Shown: positions 12,401 through 26,200 of the stretch, piece by piece | Layout of the letters: the number at the start of each line of letters is the position of its first letter | Position numbering within the stretch: position 1 is the stretch's first letter | Assembly (NCBI GenBank): GCA_020081605.1 | Contig: JAHREC010000011.1 | Span: 2,170,001 to 2,234,000 of the forward strand | DNA from: Albifimbria verrucaria | Taxonomy: Eukaryota > Ascomycota > Sordariomycetes > Hypocreales > Stachybotryaceae | Length of the DNA: 64,000 nucleotides | Direction of reading: 5' to 3' | Notes under the pieces: generated by a model | The model's input: only the letters and a program-made list of their open reading frames with translations | The model's database searches: none | Told to the model about the DNA's origin: nothing | Program-made: the position numbers and the translations under genes

Positions 12401-12669
12401 TCTGCACGAGCTATGCGGAAGGGTTCGGCTAAGAAAAGATAGATTAGGAAACCATGGATCAAGAGGCGATGAGGAAAAAGAAAAGAAAGCAAGAAACAAT
12501 AAACTCGGCTGGCAACACCTCCCGCGTCTCCCATAGGGGTCGCTCAACCATGGTAGGTACCACCGACTGATGCAACTGCCCATCTGTAAGGCGTCGAATT
12601 TGGTAGGTGCGCCCTCCACGACTTCCTCAATGGGATGAGAAGGCTAAAAGGCCCCGTGTACATGCCAGC

Positions 12670-12746
12670 CTATCTACCTCCTAGGTACCTACTTAGGAAC
12701 CTCTTGCTACCTACCTTACCTTGGTACCTACCTCACCTACCTCGCA
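12670..12746. repeat. Imperfect TACCT/ACCTACCT repeat tract
   Basis: Degenerate runs of CTACCTACC and TTACCT, including GGTACCTAC units. Similar short tracts recur around 26520-26545 and 54680-54735, so this is a dispersed simple motif of intergenic DNA here. Confidence 0.7.
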
Positions 12747-14176
12747 TGTTCTACCGCCTGCCTTACACACTTTACCGACTACTGCTGCCTACTGGCTTGG
12801 CTGTGGACGCCCTTTTACTGAACGCTACCTACAAGTGTCGTAACCACACAGATCTGCGCCAGTGCCATTGCGGAGATTCTAGCGGTAGAAGCGGTAGAAG
12901 CGGTGGCGTGGCAGATGCACACGCACAAAACAGACAGGACAAGAAGGAATCGTATGGCGCAAGCCCCACAAAGAGAAACAAGCCGTCGTAGTGAGACAGA
13001 GATCCATCCCCGTTATGGTACGGCATCAGGCTAAACAAGCAGTGCAACGCGGAGTGGAAAAGAGCAAGATGCTCTTGCAACCTCATACGGGAGATCCTCC
13101 AGCGCCTGTACGGTACTATGCAGTACGGCTCTGCTGCACCTGAGTACAGCGGACGCGATGGCTGCTCGGAGCTTCCGTTGGAGGCACAAAATATCCCTCC
13201 CCGTCCAAAGCGGCCAAGCTGAGCTGCCTGAACGGGTAGAAGTTCCGCTCCTCGTCGACCATGTTTACGTGCGACAAACCCCAACAGATACCGTCATTCC
13301 TACCCCAGGCATCGTGTATTGGCTTCTCCTCCCCTTCTCTCTGTCGCACAACACGGCATCCTGAGGCGAACGGCTGAGCGTGCCAAGGTCCGATCTGAAC
13401 CACTTGTCAGAACGTTGCGTGCTGCACATGGCCTGCATCTCATCCGACATAGCAAGCCGTATGCTCCGGCACACACACGCGCGTTGCCCATCCATCACTG
13501 CCCTACCCTACCTTATTCTGTATTATGCAAGCACGAATTAACCGGCCCCGGAGCGTGAAACAGCCAGCCCTTGCTAGCGTACCAGGGCCCTCCAAAGGTA
13601 TCTCATATCTGAAACGCAACCGATTTTCACTATGGACGGTTTGTCTTCAGCCGTCATCCGCGCCTAGCCCTGTTAAAGATGCTTCCTACCTACCGGGTTT
13701 GACGGCGATGCTCTTCCGCGTGTTACACTGCACTTCTTTTGATCATGCATGGCCATGCCCAGATCAACGACCGTGATGATGAGATGATCTAATCTTGGCG
13801 CCCCTCCTTCTTCTGCGAGGAGCACAGTACCTACGTGGCAGGAAGGCACATTAGTTTTGAGCTAATCGGTTCCAACTCCACGATATACTCAGGCTGGTAC
13901 TTGAAGTGACGCTGCAGTGATGCGCATTCCAGGGTATCTATTTCACAACATTGGTCTTGTACATGGGACCAGCTTGTTTCTGGATTGCCTGACTTTTGAT
14001 CACCACAGCGATCCCTTGGTTATCCAGGTGAGTGCCCACTTCATTCGATCCACAAGGAACCCTGGGGGTTCACAAGGAAGCGAGAACAACCCCGGCAAGC
14101 AGAAACTATTTCTGTTTGGTATTTACCATGAACTGAGGAGAGCGCTGGTTTTACAAAGCTCCTTCACGATGCATCT

Positions 14177-14194
14177 AAAAAAAAAAAAAAAAAA
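14177..14194 (+). repeat. (A)18 homopolymer
   Basis: Uninterrupted run of 18 A in intergenic DNA. No upstream retroelement coding region or target-site duplication is visible, so a retroposon tail is not supported. Confidence 0.9.
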
Positions 14195-17100
14195 GCAGAA
14201 TACGAACGTGCTTATGCGATCGCCCGCTCCGGTGCAAATTGCGTGCAGGCGACACAGAAGGCTCTCGTAGGGTTGCAGGAATGTAGACCTGCGGATGTTG
14301 GGTGTGAGGGTCATCTACATGAGAAAGAAAAATACAAACAGAAATGCGCAAAAGGTCCATCACTCAACAATTATCCACGAGCCGGATACCTGCGGCAGCG
14401 ATTGAAACCTTGCAAGGTGACATGACAGTACCCACCACCGGTGCCACACGTCCCATGTCCGGGACCCGATCTGACCATGGCGATCGTCAGTGACGGTCAT
14501 CCAATCGCATCACCGACTGTCGATGGAAATCCCTGTTCCGATCTTGGAGCAGCTGTCAAAACAATGCAGGCCGAACAGGGGAGTGCAATGCAGCACTTTT
14601 CGCCAACGTTGCGTCAACGCCCCTCCCTGGCTCGCTTCTGGAGCGTTTGTGGTGGTTCCGAGACGGCCGCAGTTCGATGATGATCTTTTGATGCTGCATG
14701 TGTATAATATCCAAGCTGACAGATCAACAGCAGTCGCGGCAATGTGCTTTCACAGCGGGCAGCTTGGGTTCCAAATCATGCTCCGCCAGCCTCGCAGCCT
14801 TGCTTCGATTGGGATTAGGGGATGTAGAAGAAGAGGTCGAGGGAGCGGAGGACCCCCATTAACCCGGCGTCGGCCCGCGGCTTAGCGTCATTTGGAGCCA
14901 TTCCAAGCCACTAATAATGGAAAGGGAGCCCGTCTTTGCTCGTTTCATTGGCCTTGGGAAGAAGAGGCATCCACGCTCGCGCCCATGCCTTCACCCTTGC
15001 TCACAGATGATAGGCCCGACCGTGTGATGAAAGGACTGCGAGTATCCCGGCTGTCGCTACTGTTGAAGAAGGCTTCGCAGATTCATCTACTGCGGTTACT
15101 TAGAAGTCCCCTAGTCCTTTGCTGACAGCACCTAATGGCAACTAAGGTGAGGTAGATGCCCAGCTAGGGATGCTGCCCTTCTCACTATGTTACAACCCTT
15201 GCCTTTGTATCGAGTTGAGACGCAAGCATCCGCTAGTGCTATTGCCTTGCGATCTGTGAAATACCGACGGAAATGACGAACGAGGACGTAGAGCGGCAAT
15301 GCACGTAATATGAAGAGCACCAGAAGCAGGCGGGAAGCATCCGACCTCGCCTCAGGCAAGGTAGGGCTCGCAGATAACCTAGGGTCTGGTACCGGCGTGA
15401 AGAAGTACCGTACGCAGGCGATTAAATTATCGTCAGAACCTGCATCTGCATGGCGACCCTGCGAGGATGCTCACTGGTTTGCCCCTAACCAGGCCCATCT
15501 GCTACACCTACAGTACAGTCCCTGGGCACCTTTGTGTGTGTGGCGGAGGTTGGCAGCTGGATGTGGCAACCCGTGACCAGAAGCATGACCAGCTCCTGCG
15601 GGCCTGACCTATAGCACACCCTGAGCGTGCGAGTTCGGTCTGCCCTGGTCCAACAACTAACCATCGGTACCCGATCCCCTGATTCCTCAATCTCCTGCTT
15701 CATTTCGGTGGTTCGGTCTCGCTATAGCGAAAATGTTCAATAGTGAGCCTAGCCCAGCAAGCTGAACGAGGCCAGTGGCTGTGGCCGGCGGGCCGGTGCT
15801 CACGAGCCTGCAAACCGTTGCTTCGAATTCACCGCCGTCGTGTTCCACCTACTCTTAATATCCAACAGTCCCCGTCTCTCCTTTTTCCACGCCTCACCCC
15901 ACTGCCCGTCGACCAAGCACAGCTGGCACGGCCGGTGCTTGAATCATGGCAAGCAGGGCCACAAGTTGTCACCGTCGGTGGCTTGGTGTCACGTTCGCCT
16001 TAGCGCCTCCTAGCTTCTGGAACGGCCGTTAATCCCAAAGGTCATCAACAGGCTTCAAGTGGAGCTGGCACCGAAGAGACGCCTGGGCTCTTCTCAATGG
16101 TGGAGAGTCGTGTCACTGGCTCTGGTCCGGCGAGTTTAATCTGCCTACACACACTTTCACCCGTTATGCTGGCTCCATGACAAGACTTGTGGCGTTCTTC
16201 AACGCTTCTCGTACAGACATTATAGCCGTGTCTTTTCATTTCTCGTCCTGGCCCAAGCTCAATACTGTTGGCTCTAATGAGTCTGATTCTGCCCTTCTCA
16301 CCAGCCAAGTGGAACCGGTCATGACCAACCAACAGGTAATGAATTTGGGAGGAACGGAACATTGAGGGTGCAGCCATCGCTCCAGTCTGAAAAATCGGCT
16401 TCAGCCCTTTCGGCCTCTGGAACTCTACGGAAATCCTCTAAGATCAAACTTGGACGAATAACAAAGGATAGGGCCTTGCTTCACGGATTAGCTGTCCCAA
16501 CAGCAACCATTGCACCCATTGGATCGGAATTCACAGCAGAGAGAAACTCCTCCTTTACGCCCCTCCCTCTCTTCATTCTACACCTCGCGCACCCTGCGAA
16601 ATCTGGCTCTGCACACCCTCCCCGTTATGGGACCCGCCCACTCTTGTGGGCCACCATCCCCTTGGCCGCTACCAGGTGCTACTAGCTGCTCGGTCGTGCT
16701 TCTTTCTGAACTACGTGGGTCTGTGGCCCATTTGCAAGGACCCCTATCCTTGCCTGGACATTCGGTACCCATCATCTCCATCTTGGCACACCCAAGACCT
16801 GCCAGAAGCCACCGGAAATGGGGTTTGGCAGTCACTGTCCTAATGTCGTTCTCTCGTCGTTTCCCACTCCCTGATCGCCGGTCCATGCTTCGCATACCTA
16901 GTCCATTATGGCTTAGTCTCGTTCCCATCAAACTTGTCTCCGCATCTGCGCCGCCTTGACTACCGTACCCATGGCAGGCATGGCTTCCAACCTTCCATTT
17001 GTACTTTACGTGGCTGCCTCGCTGTTTCTGGCAAAAGAAAGACTTCGATGTTATCCATAGGCTCAACATCGAGTTATTGTCAAGGCCTGTGCAGTCACAT

Positions 17101-17658
17101 CGTCACCATTTCACCCGCCATCTACCGATCCTTGATCCTTCCCGGCAGTCGGCCCTTACTTTCTTGATTCTACTTTCTGCGGCTACCCTTTTGTTTTATG
17201 CATTGGGCTGTCCCTTTGGCTTAGTTCTAAGTCGATCGTCCACGCTTGTCTGTTGGTGCGGGTGGTCCAACTTGTACAAGAGCTGCCCATCCCCTCGATT
17301 TCCAGCTGGACCGTATAGAGTTATCATACCGTCACTCAAACCTGGTCACTCGAACTTTGACGACACCTAAACATCAACCTTACTCCTTAGCCTCCCTTCC
17401 TATCGGTAACAAGTTTTAAGTTGTTTTTGGGGCATCGATTTGTCTCCGCGGAGGAGGCTCTGAACCGTATTAAACGTGACGGAGATCCTGCACCTTCTAC
17501 ACACCTCTGAAGCAGTTAGTCGTTGAGGTCTTGGCAGTCAATAAGTTAGCCTGCCTTTGTCGAGACACGCATAAGGGGCCTTAGCTAACGGCGGTTCCAC
17601 GGACAGCTCTTGATCGCTCTTGAAGCTTTGGCGACCTTCTCCTGGTGCTGTTCCTGTA

Positions 17659-19031
17659 ATGGGATTTAGGCCTTCACGGCCTCAGTCAGAATCGGTTTCG
17701 GGACACCCTAACCCAGCATCTTCCAACATGTCTTTACTTGCCATGGCTCCTCCCTCGCACCATGCGGCCTTTCAGGGCGAATTTACTTGGGACGGGTCTC
17801 GTTCTGTAAATCATACTCCGTCACCAACAAGCGGTGCATCCATCGCTCTACCATCCATTCGTCAAGTATGAGGCAGCCACTACACCATTTTTGCATTCAG
17901 TCACTAATGTTTTACAGCTTTTCGCGGAAATAGAGACCGCACAACCGAAACCATCAAACCAAGCACTAGAAACTAAATCATCACACGGCACTGTGCCACT
18001 GTCTCTGACGACGTCAGAGTACGTTCACTCATCGACCGCGAGCAAACGGAGGAGGACATCATACGACAAAGAGGACGAGCCCACAAGGCCGAGACAGGTA
18101 CCACGACTCTACGGAAGTCCCGAGTCGGCAACACAAAGATTAAACTCGCCTGGGTATCTGTCCCAACCTGCGCCTGTGGATGCGTGGGCAATTCCTTCTC
18201 GGAGAAGCCCATTTACCGGGCCAAGCGGGAGCATCGCGTCAGGACCATTGAGTGCTAGAGAGAGGCCGGGTGCTCTATCCCCAAGCACTGGTCTACCGCC
18301 ACCATCGAGAGGTCGAGAACACAACCAAGACGAGCGCCAGGGTCCACGAGCTACTCCGTCTCATGCTTTTGCCACCAACATGGAGCCTCCAGCCGAAAGC
18401 CGAGTGCCTGGCTACCCATATCAACAACACCACCCAAGTCGTTATCAATCACTATCGACTGGGTCCATTCGCCCTTATGAGCGAAGTCCTTTCAGCGCTG
18501 GCGGTTACACATCACAGTATCAGGAAGTAGGGCAATACGTGGAGGTCGGAGGTATGGGATATGGAAGCGACAGCAAGCAACGGAAACGCCGTGGAAACCT
18601 ACCCAAAGAGACTACAGACAAGCTGCGGGCTTGGTTCGTTGCGCACCTACAACATCCGTATCCGACAGAAGACGAAAAGCAGGACCTCATGAGGCAAACG
18701 GGCCTGCAGATGAGTAAGTTTCAATCACAGCACTAAAGCGTTGCCCCGAAGTCCAAGACTAACACTCGACAGACCAAATCTCCAACTGGTTCATCAATGC
18801 CCGCCGCCGTCAACTGCCAGCAATGATCAGCAACGCCCGAGCCGAATCCGAGATGATCCACGGCCGAGTTGCCGAGGGCAAGTCGTTACCCGGGACGGAA
18901 AGAGGACACTACAGGAACGAAGAGGGCAAAGGGACAGAGTTCCATTGAACGACGACAGCGGGTATTACGAAGAGGACCCAGAGGGGTTTAGGCAACAGGG
19001 TTCCGCCAACATCAAACGCGGCAGTGTATGA
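17659..19031 (+). CDS. TALE (KN-type) homeobox transcription factor
   Basis: Nuclear DNA-binding regulator of about 420 residues. Exons 17659-17865, 17918-18713 and 18773-19031, with GT-AG introns of 52 and 59 nt. The N-terminal two thirds is low-complexity Ser/Pro/Arg-rich. The homeodomain (about 18575-18830) starts KQRKRRGNLPKE, carries the three-residue loop extension with HPYPTEDEK typical of TALE proteins, and ends with recognition helix NQISNWFINARRRQ, with the invariant Trp, Phe, Asn and Arg all present. The second intron splits the homeodomain. Near 18930-18945 the frame changes: one missing G in GGG joins the tail to NDDSGYYEEDPEGF and the stop at 19031, giving a length divisible by three; otherwise translation ends early at the TGA in the same region. 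I start at the first ATG (17659); a second in-frame ATG lies about 70 nt later. Yeast Cup9/Tos8 are the nearest well-known type. It sits alone between two gene deserts. Confidence 0.9.
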
Positions 19032-20043
19032 GGACAAGGGGCATATACGACGATGCAAAGCCTGGACCACCCCTAAAGGGAGACTATGAAAGTCGAGAGA
19101 AAACACTGAGCTTAGCGCATACGATGAAGGCTCACGGAGCATGTACCAAAAGACAATAATGTAACATTCAAGGAAAAAGCACGTTTGGCACTACATGATG
19201 TGTATGGGATTAGGTTGGGAATGGGAGTTGAGGCGCCAGTGCATCGGTCTTCAGCCACAGAGGGAGAGAAGGCTTAGCTTGGAACCACGGGTATCTAGAG
19301 GTTGGTCGCGACCGAGTCAACTGCTAGCGATGGACCGGCGGGAGGAGAAGGGGCTGCTTGATGACGGTAACGATGATGTGAACAAGATCTAGTCAAAGGA
19401 TAGGGGCGTCGAGCGCGATTGGGGGCGGAAATACAGTTAGAACAAACCTGTACAAGCGCAAGGACAAGCTCAAGGCAAGCATATGAGCACACCACAACAG
19501 AGTGAGAAGTGATGGTGCATTGTTAATAACCAGAAGGGAAGGCTGCTTCGGTAGAGGGCAAATGCCACCAAACAGATACTCGCATTTGATTTCACACGAT
19601 CTGCAACTACAGGGACAGGCAAGTGGGCGAGTCAGGACGCCACCAGCCGGGCGTAACGCAAGCATGAATACCAGGCCAGGCCAGGCCGCAACAGCGTAAC
19701 GGGCCGTACTGCCAAGGTCGACCGGTGGCTGCAGTCGAGCAGGCCGTTGCCCAAAGCGGAACAGAGGGAGGCAGGCAGAAGATGATGGCATTTCGTGGCC
19801 TGGGGAGGAGGAGCAGTAGTAGGAGGGATGGCTCTCGTTGACACCAGCCACTGTGGGCATGACTCCTTCGGGCGCACAGCTGAGGGCCCGGTGAAACACA
19901 GCGAGACCCGGTACTAGATTGGATCGGGGCAAGATGCAGGCTGGGGTGGGGATCGCAGTGGCCCTGGCCCTTCGTCCCGTCCATGTCTCCGGTCGTCTTT
20001 AGATTGGGCCTGTCCCGCTCGGTGGTTAGTTCGGGAAGAAGAC

Positions 20044-20092
20044 GCAGCGCAGCAGCAGCAGCAGTAGCAGCAGCAGAAGAAGAAGAAGCAAG
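20044..20092. repeat. GCA/GAA trinucleotide repeats
   Basis: Interrupted (GCA)n followed by (GAA)n. Confidence 0.85.
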
Positions 20093-22062
20093 ACATAGCG
20101 CGAGCTTTGGCATCAGACGGACGAGTTCCTAGCGGTCGGACGGCGTCCGTTTTCCCGAGAGCGCCGCGAACCTGGTTGACTTATGCGAACGGCTTTGGTT
20201 GTTTATTGAGGAGGTGATTGTCAAGGGAACGCGCATGACGGCAGGACGCTGAGGCTTGAGGTGGCGTGGGGATCTCGGCTGGGTAGGCTGCAGTGCAGGC
20301 CTGTACAGTACTGTCGCCTCGTGCCTCCACGGTAGCAACGATGGCCAAGAGGTGCCCGCTGGATAAAGGCCTAGATTTGGGACAATGTCAGGCAGATTGG
20401 AGATCGAGGCAGGGTCCGCGACAACCGAGAGGCGAGCACCGAATGGGCCCGGCGACCGGAAGCAATGACCGGCGGGGCGTCGAGGACAGAAGCACACACG
20501 AGGGACCCTCTCAGCGTCTGTACGTTAATTTTCCCGAAGGCCAAGCTCAGTGGGGCTTCTGGCGAAGGAGGGGGCAAAGAGGGCCACGGTGGTATTGTAT
20601 GTCACTGCTGGAAGGGCGTGCCCCTACGGTTGCAGATGGGATCTACGGGATGGTACAGCGCGCGGCAATGTATGTAATATGCGCCGCGGTACAGCAGGTA
20701 TCTGTGCGTTGCGTGCGTTGCGTGTGGCATCCCCATGGATGGCCGAACGGCTGGGGGGACACATTATGCGCATGGGAGAGAGAGGGCAGTGAGAGTGTGG
20801 AAGAGAGGCGGCAGGACGGGCCAGGGTCTCACGAATGACAGGATCCAAAGAAACAAAAGAGCAAGCAAGACGGCTGCTCCTACAGCACGGCAAGACGGGC
20901 AGCAGCAGCAAGCCCACTTGTCATGACACGCGCAGAAAGGGAGATGGAGTACCCACCGGTTGCTAGTTGAAGAGGAGGAGTGAGAAGGGAGAGGGTGAGC
21001 ATTAGCATGAGCATGAGCATGTGCATGGATCAAGGGTCCAACGGTGATGTAACGAGTCAAGGAGGGAAATACAGTACAGAGCGGTTCTTGGGGACCAAGA
21101 GCTTGCAGGAGTCGAGAGTTGAGTTGAAATATGATGGACAGGCTATACAGTACAGGACTGTACAAATACAGGATAATGATAGGATGGGCGGGTTGCCTGA
21201 ATAAGGAAACGCCACGGAGGCTTAGAGCGTAGCCTGCGATTTGTTCCGAGATGGGCGTCGGTTGATGGAGTCCCGAAATGAGTTGATTGGCCTCTGTGTG
21301 TGTTGAGGTAGGTAGCATATGCGTTGTCTTGTTTCTTACATACATACGTGCCCTCAGCAACCTGACTACCTAACCTATCCCATCCTATCTATGTCCATCG
21401 CCGCTTACCGGGGCAGGGTTGTGTGTGTGGAGATGCCATAGTAGACGGAGGGCGATGGACGTGCAGTGCAGGCTGTCAGATGCACACAGAAGATCAGCAA
21501 CTTGCGAGACAAAAAGAAACTACGGCAAGAGGAAGAGAGAAAAAAAGACAAAAGAAAGAAACAAAAAAGACTTAACGCCGAACGACAAGGCTGACACAAG
21601 CGATATGCAGAGCATCATCCATCCTCCAGTGCAAGGTGGGTATGGAGATTGTCATTTCTTCTTCCGTGGGTTTACAGCCCCATGATCGACGCCCCATGGT
21701 TCATGGTTCGGAGGCACTATGCTCCAAGGATGAACCCTCATCTAATATCCGTTGATCGCTGCGGTTTTGCCTTTATCTCTTTTTATCTCACCTCCTAAAG
21801 CCTACTCCCTACTTTTTCCCGTCGGTCTGGAAGCTCGCGCCGCCCGTGCAGATCCCTCGTCAGCGGGCGCGTCGACGCGAGTGACGGATCCCTACATGCC
21901 CCGTCCCCTATGACACGACGAGTCAGTGTGGGGAGGCGAAAGAGACTGGAATCATTTTCTGTTGGAGCCGGGGGCGTGATTTGCGAGGAATGGCGTGTGT
22001 GAGGTAAGGTACGGTAAGGTAAGGTAGAGGCTGAAATGGCGAATTTCTTTCCTCCTTGGTTA

Positions 22063-22085
22063 CGCAACGCAACGCAACGCAACGC
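22063..22085. repeat. (CGCAA)n pentanucleotide repeat
   Basis: Four to five perfect CGCAA units in intergenic DNA. Confidence 0.85.
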
Positions 22086-23173
22086 CGATAGATGCAATCT
22101 ACTACTGTACGTGTCATGGGAGGGAGGGAGGGGGTGAGATAGACAGGCCCTGAGATGAAGACAGACAAGACAGACAGAAAAAAAAAGGGCCGTAAAGGTG
22201 GAGGCCTGCAGTCCATGCGAATCCATCGCGGGATAGACTGTGTGGGTGTGATTGCAGCTTGTCAAGTCAACTCTGACGGGTTTGACAATCCTGGGCCCGT
22301 CGCCGTGCTAGTAGTTATCCCTAGGCGAGCCTTCCAGCCGACTGAGGACGACTGGAGCAGCCAGCTAGTTCGCCCAACGGCCCCGTGGCACGGATGGGAC
22401 ATGGTCGTCCCTTTCATTTCCTCTGCTGTATAGTGTGGTTCGTGTGTGTGCGTGTGTGTGCCTGGTCTGGCTCTCGCTCGCTCTGCCTTTGGGCCCTCAG
22501 AGTGCTGCTCTCTCACGGCGCCCGAGCACAGCACAGCTCGAATTCAGGCAAAAGGACAGGCTCAAAGGACAAAGGATAATCCACCAACTGCACGTGCCTA
22601 CAAAAGGGTTTGTCAAACATATGCCTCATATATGTACTGTACTGTACGGTACTGCACAGCACAGCACCGCCGAAGAGAACTCACGCACACACGCACAGAG
22701 ACGGACGTTGAGAGGCAGCAGCAGACAGGGGCGAAAAAGCAAACAGCTCCCGTAGCTGCAGACGTCTGCCCGCGTGGCCGTGCGTCTCGGCAGACAAAGG
22801 ACATAACCGAGCCGCCCCCTGGGAAACCTGGATTCGGGTGCGGCCACGGCCACGGCCACGTCTGCTGCCTTTGATACTACGCAGTAGAGCACAGCACAGC
22901 ACAGTCCAGTACACCACATCACATCACGTAGAGCTCCCGTTCATGTAATATCACGGCTCCTTAATGCCTGCTAAGGCAGGTACCCGAGCACGAGGCTGTG
23001 GCCCGCGGCTTTACGAGGGGAGCTAATATAAACAAACACAAAGGACAAAAGCCCCTATAGCCGGGGAGGCAGCGGGCGTGCCCCGGTTACGTCGTGGCCG
23101 ATGCGAGCACGACGAGGAGCAGGAAGCAGTGCAGCCCGGAACGTCAAGAGGAGCCAGACATGCATATACTAGA

Positions 23174-23201
23174 CTGCTGCTGCTGCTGCTGCTGCTGCTG
23201 C
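23174..23201. repeat. (CTG)9 microsatellite
   Basis: Nine uninterrupted CTG units; no coding frame around it is supported. Confidence 0.95.
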
Positions 23202-23268
23202 ATTAGGGGCGTGTATATGTAAGGTAGGTAGCTAGGCATGCGTGTGTGATGAACCCCATCGTATCCCG

Positions 23269-23298
23269 CATGTCCATGTCCATGTCCATGTCCATGTC
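23269..23298. repeat. (CATGTC)5 hexanucleotide repeat
   Basis: Five perfect CATGTC units. Reading through on the minus strand gives an alternating Asp-Met stretch, which is repeat-derived and not evidence of a gene. Confidence 0.95.
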
Positions 23299-26200
23299 AC
23301 TCATACATATTACATGCCGCAGAAAAGGAAGAGAACGAAAAGAACAACGACAGGGGCACCGGGCCAAGTTGCGGGATATGGAAATGAAACAATGACGGCT
23401 ACGCCACCTTTGCTTTTCCCCCTTCTCCCTTCTCCCCTTGAACGTTTGTTTGCTGCTCTGCATCGGAGAGAGCCAGGGGGTGGTTGTCCGTGGATGAGAA
23501 GCAAAAAGCCTTTGCATAACCAATCATCCCAACCATCCTAGCTCGACCTAACCGGCCCAACATGTGGTTGACCTGAGACAAGCAGCACTCACTTGGCGAA
23601 TTGACATACAGCGCTAGCCCGGCCCATGAGCATGGCTGAACGGTGACAGCGTGCGTATGGAGAAGGTGACTGTAGCGTGGCCTTGTCTCGTCTGTCACTA
23701 GCCTTACCAGGGCCTGGAAAGGGATATGCCTACAGTAGTAGACTGTGAAATTTTTCCTCTATTTTTACGCGTCTCACGCCCTCACGCCCCATAGGAGTTT
23801 TGGTCCGGGAGCTTTGTTGTTTTTTCTCGTTTCTGTCGCACACCCGCCGCCCTCATTTTATCCCGGAGCCGGGTCTGGCTCTCTCCATGGGCCGTCAACA
23901 GGGGCCCATGGTGGGACCGGCTTGGCACTTCCAAGGCTATCTCTCTACACCCGGGAACCACTTTGACAGGTTATTCTAGAAAGGGATATTTGGCGTATAG
24001 AAAGAAACTGTTGCGTGGCTAGTCCAAGCCGCAACTGATTGAAAAGAAGCCTCCTTTTGCAGATAGCATGGAAAGTGGGTGCTGCTAACTAGCACACGGC
24101 CATCCGTCTCTGGCACCAGAGCTTCCACCCCCTCTACGACTCTAGCTCAATGTCTGTGGTGCGTTTCACTACTTCACTTGGGTCTTGCTTGATAAACTTG
24201 GAGTCAGCAAATGTGGACTGTCCTAGCATGCGATCCGTTGGCTCTCTAGTATAGTCGCTGTGAGGTACGTGAGCCTCAATGGCCCACCCTTGCCCACGGA
24301 CCTCGGATTTCGCGTGGCCTCGAGCGATATCCGGTGCTAAAGCGACGGAAAACTGTGGAGGATCTGGCGGGAACGCGTCGATCGCATATTTTGCTCTGAC
24401 TCGCCCATCATCTCAGCCTTCAGGGAGTAATGGACGTTAGTCCAACTTAAAATCACCTCCCGGAGATACCTCCGCTAAAGTTTTAGTCAACCATCTAGGA
24501 CAAGGCACGCTATAATGGCGGCTGGGTCGATTGGGCTTTCCATGCCTTCTCCACGCCTGTGTTGTGCTATGGTCCATTATCTCGTCGGTGCATCTGTTCC
24601 CGCGTGGTAGCTGTGCGCCGGCCGTTGAGTTTATGGACATAACTCGGAAATTGCAGCTCAGGGATTTCACATAACCTGCACTCAGCATAGAGCTTAAATG
24701 TGTTCGGAGCATTGATGGGAATGTGTTTAGTGGAATTGGGAGAGCCACCGTTACTCAAAAAGTTTTCATGTCCAAGACATTCAACCCGTGTCTGTGCAAC
24801 ACCGGCGGTCGCTATGTGATGGACTTGTCTGCAGCCCAGCATGACGCCATGCTTCGCAATGTGCTACACCAATGTCACTTCCGAGGAAATCCGCGTTTGG
24901 CTAGGGCGCAAGAAGATGGTGCCAACCGACACAACAGAGGTATTACTTACTAGCAATAACTTGTAGTATCCATTTCCTAAAGCATTCAAGTTCTTGGTCA
25001 CCGATTGCCCGGTTAAGGAAGGGCCTGGGAGTGCTGGGTGCAATCAAACAGGGCTGGAAGTGGAAACCATACCCATCGAGACAGATCGTGGGACCGGACA
25101 TAGCAGAAGCCTAGTGGTGGCCTGGCCAAGGCTGATGGATATCGCCAATAAACAACGGGGCTCGTGTGACACGGTCGTGGGTGGATGTCTATGTGTGCAC
25201 GTGTGCCTTTCATCGTGAGCGGCGTCGAAAAGGCAGGCGTAGCTGTGGAGCACGACATGAGGATGGTCCAGATGTTCGAATTAGGAGGAATCTGGAACTG
25301 AAGGTCTACATCTGGGGTGCTTGGCCAGCGCATAACATGACACACGTAGGTTGTTGGTGTCGATCTAGACAGCTGAAGCGCCGTGTCTCGGTCTTCGTCC
25401 CGAGACCTGATAGCCCAAGTTGCTTGAATCGGGTCCCTAATTGCGTAGCGGCGCGCCCGGTTCGGGTCCCCATCGCGATTTGAGCATCTCATGAGTCGGC
25501 GATCCTGACGTCAATTTCCCCGGCCCAAGAATAGGCTATCCGAGCTCAAAGGCCGCGATCAGGGCCGGACGATCAGGGCCAGCCTTGGGTGGATCGTGGA
25601 AAATCGCCTTGTGCTATGCCCTAGACATAGGGTCATGGCGATAGCTGCATGGATAACAGAGTGGATGACTCCATAAGCTGTCCCACACCGGGCCCGAGGA
25701 TCACCGGCCTAGCCTTTTCTTGGGGAGGCCCAGCGTCAGCATGCCTAGACTCGATCCAAGGGTCACGAAGAGAGATCGTGGGCGCAAAGTGGGTAAGGTA
25801 AATGACGAAGTGCAAATGACTATCTTTTTGCAACGAAGATAATTGCAGAACTGAGTCGCTGGGGCGGCTATTAGCGCAGGAGATGTCACTGAGGTTGGTA
25901 GGCGCGTATAAGGTGCGTGTAAGCCGGGCTTAGCGGGCGTGGGCCCACGATGTTGTACTGTATGTGCATCCGTTCGTCCGTTGCAGGCCCGTTATCGGGT
26001 ATCTGCAGTGAGGCGGGCTAAAATGGCATTGGCGGGCTGTGATGCAATGCTCGGGATTTTTCCCTCTTCTGTTTTTTCACCTCCCCTCACGTTTTGGCGA
26101 TGATGCTGGTGGTGAAGGTGAACGAGGGTGGTTGGTGAGAGAGCGAGAGAGCGGGAGGAAGTGAAGTTGGTAAGCAGTTCGTGATTAGATCAGCCAAAGA

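Larger units (their letters stand above)
8347..17658. other. 9.3-kb gene-poor region
   Basis: No gene can be supported. Open frames are under 175 codons, overlap on both strands and resemble no family I know. Contents: minus-strand frames at 8652-8945 and 9007-9455 (listed separately), a TACCT-type repeat at 12670-12746, an 18-base A run at 14177-14194, and pyrimidine-rich DNA from about 16500 leading into the homeobox gene. Part is probably its promoter and long 5' leader; unrecognised short genes or non-coding RNAs are possible. Confidence 0.6.

Noticed and set aside
11565..12534. Two minus-strand frames of about 167 codons and opposing + frames
   Set aside because: Both strands and several registers are open at once, with His/Cys-rich composition typical of non-coding shadow frames.
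14177..14194. A18 run as a retrotransposon or processed-gene tail
   Set aside because: No reverse transcriptase, coding remnant or target-site duplication beside it.
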